A stretch of 21,909 bases of DNA from Gammaproteobacteria bacterium. Lineage in GTDB: Bacteria > Pseudomonadota > Gammaproteobacteria > Pseudomonadales > Azotimanducaceae. Shown here one piece after another: positions 20,785-21,909 of this stretch. The notes under the pieces are model-generated. The model did no database searches. It saw only the letters and a program-made list of their open reading frames with translations, and had not been told where the DNA came from. The stretch is from positions 480-22,388 of the forward strand of contig DMUF01000099.1 of the NCBI GenBank assembly GCA_003476445.1. Direction: 5' to 3'. The stretch's first letter is position 1; each line of letters starts with the position of its first letter. The translations under genes and the position numbers were made by a program.

Positions 20785-21909
20785 TCAGCTGCGCGCAAGT
20801 TGCGCAAGCGCCCGGTCCGCGGCTGCAATCGTTTGCGCAACGATGTCGCTATCGTGCGCGGCAGAAACGAAGGCAGCCTCGAAAGCGGAGGGCGCAAGAT
20901 AGATACCCTCATCCAGCATGGCATGAAAGAACTGGTTGAAACGGGCGACGTCGGAGCGAGCCACCGCGTCGTAGCTCGTGATGCGCTCTTCGCTGAAGAA
21001 GATCGAGAACATTCCACATACCTGCGTCGCGTACACGGGGATTCCGTGTCGGCGCGCTGCGGTTTCAAGTCCGCTCACGAGATCGCTCGTCGCGGTGCTG
21101 AGGCGAGCGTAGACCGCGTCGGTCAGATGTTCGAGCATCGTCAGTCCTGCAACCATGGCGAGCGGATTCCCGGATAGCGTTCCCGCCTGATAAACAGAAC
21201 CCTCGGGCGCAACCAGGCGCATGATATCGGCTCGCCCCCCGAACGCTCCCACCGGCAGACCGCCTCCGATGACCTTGCCAAGCGTGGTGAGATCGGGCGT
21301 GACGCCATACAGCGCCTGTGCCCCACCCCGCGCGACTCTGAATCCGGTCATCACTTCGTCGAAGATGAGCACAGCGCCGGCTTGTTCGGTGAGGTCCCGA
21401 AGCCCCGCCAGAAAACCCTCCTCGGGAGGAATGCAGCCCATGTTGCCCGCGACCGGTTCGACAATGACAGCCGCGATGGCATCGGGATACTGCCTGAAGG
21501 CATCGGCCAGGGGCTCAAGCTGATTGAAGGGCAGCGTAAGCGTTTGCGAGGCTACTGCCGCCGGAACCCCGGGGGAATTCGGTAACCCGAGCGTCAATAC
21601 ACCTGATCCAGCTTTAACCAGTAGAGCGTCGGAGTGGCCGTGGTAACACCCGGTGAATTTGACGATGAGATCGCGACCGGTGAAGCCTCGTGCCAGTCGG
21701 ATCGCGGACATGGTTGCTTCGGTCCCGGAATTGACCATGCGGACGCGTTCAATTCCAGGCACTCGTTCGATTACCGCCTCGGCCAGCTGAATTTCGAGCT
21801 CCGTGGGCGCACCAAACCCGAGCGCGCGTTCGGCTTGGGCCCGAACCGCGGCGACCACGGCAGGAAAACCGTGCCCAAGAATCATGGGGCCCCACGACCC
21901 CACGTAATC
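20785..21909 (-). CDS. hemL: Glutamate-1-semialdehyde 2,1-aminomutase (5' end missing)
   Basis: HemL converts glutamate-1-semialdehyde to 5-aminolevulinate in the C5 pathway of tetrapyrrole synthesis. About 374 residues are present and the frame runs off the window, starting in DYVGSWGPMILGHG. By comparison with E. coli HemL (426 residues) roughly the first 50-60 residues lie outside. Motifs include NSGTEATMSAIRLARGFTGR, CYHGHSDALLVKAGSG, IFDEVMTGFRV and TTLGKVIGGGLPVGAFGG, in which the lysine binds PLP. The C-terminal MLDEGIYLAPSAFEAAFVS is also typical. These long matches separate it from other class III aminotransferases. A GTG at 21903 is an internal valine, not the start. The kinase gene follows after 24 nt. 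Confidence 0.97.
   Translation of the reverse strand, partial: DYVGSWGPMILGHGFPAVVAAVRAQAERALGFGAPTELEIQLAEAVIERVPGIERVRMVNSGTEATMSAIRLARGFTGRDLIVKFTGCYHGHSDALLVKAGSGVLTLGLPNSPGVPAAVASQTLTLPFNQLEPLADAFRQYPDAIAAVIVEPVAGNMGCIPPEEGFLAGLRDLTEQAGAVLIFDEVMTGFRVARGGAQALYGVTPDLTTLGKVIGGGLPVGAFGGRADIMRLVAPEGSVYQAGTLSGNPLAMVAGLTMLEHLTDAVYARLSTATSDLVSGLETAARRHGIPVYATQVCGMFSIFFSEERITSYDAVARSDVARFNQFFHAMLDEGIYLAPSAFEAAFVSAAHDSDIVAQTIAAADRALAQLARS

Noticed and set aside
1..21909. CRISPR array, insertion sequence, prophage or toxin-antitoxin pair
   Set aside because: No regularly spaced repeats, transposase or integrase frames, or small paired genes were seen; the window is tightly packed core genes.

Overview
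This window is a housekeeping stretch of a GC-rich gammaproteobacterial chromosome, outside the Enterobacterales. All protein genes look intact except the last one, which is cut by the window edge. From memory, the gene order closely matches the Pseudomonas neighbourhood that runs aminotransferase/dksA-gluQ-cbrA-cbrB-pcnB-folK-panBCD-pgi-acs ... pnp-rpsO-truB-rbfA-infB-nusA-rimP-tRNA. No IS element, prophage, CRISPR array or clear recent insertion was seen. The lineage call rests on gene order and protein resemblance only.

Region 1 (1-8626, plus strand) is the translation and RNA-turnover operon. It starts with the 3' end of a tRNA that looks like initiator tRNA-fMet, then a hairpin and a leader of about 190 nt, then rimP, nusA, infB, rbfA, truB, rpsO and pnp. 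Genes are tightly packed, with an ATGA overlap at rimP/nusA, a TGATG overlap at infB/rbfA and an 11-bp overlap at rbfA/truB. The products are ribosome maturation factors (RimP, RbfA), initiation (IF2, initiator tRNA), tRNA pseudouridylation (TruB), ribosomal protein S15, transcription elongation (NusA) and RNA decay (PNPase). A 9-bp GC hairpin separates pnp from the convergent acs gene.

Region 2 (8635-17701, minus strand, read right to left) holds dksA, gluQRS, a CbrB-like regulator, pcnB, a deoxynucleoside kinase, pgi and acs. Compared with Pseudomonas, the sensor kinase cbrA is missing, and a deoxynucleoside kinase stands where folK-panBCD would be. The remaining CbrB-like protein has lost the GAFTGA loop needed for sigma-54 contact, has Asp for Glu in Walker B, and lacks the conserved receiver lysine. 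It is therefore unlikely to work as a classical phosphorylation-driven sigma-54 activator. DksA carries a basic Ala/Lys/Ser/Pro-rich N-terminal extension of about 235 residues. An internal ATG with its own Shine-Dalgarno-like site would give a normal-sized DksA. These are the most interesting points in the window.

Region 3 (17863-19772, plus strand) is divergent from dksA: a class I PLP aminotransferase (TTG start, strong ribosome binding site) overlapping sfsA by 4 bp. Region 4 (19744-21909, minus strand) is a hemL gene, truncated at the right edge, followed by a PfkB/adenosine-kinase-like sugar or nucleoside kinase whose 3' end overlaps the 3' end of sfsA by 29 bp.
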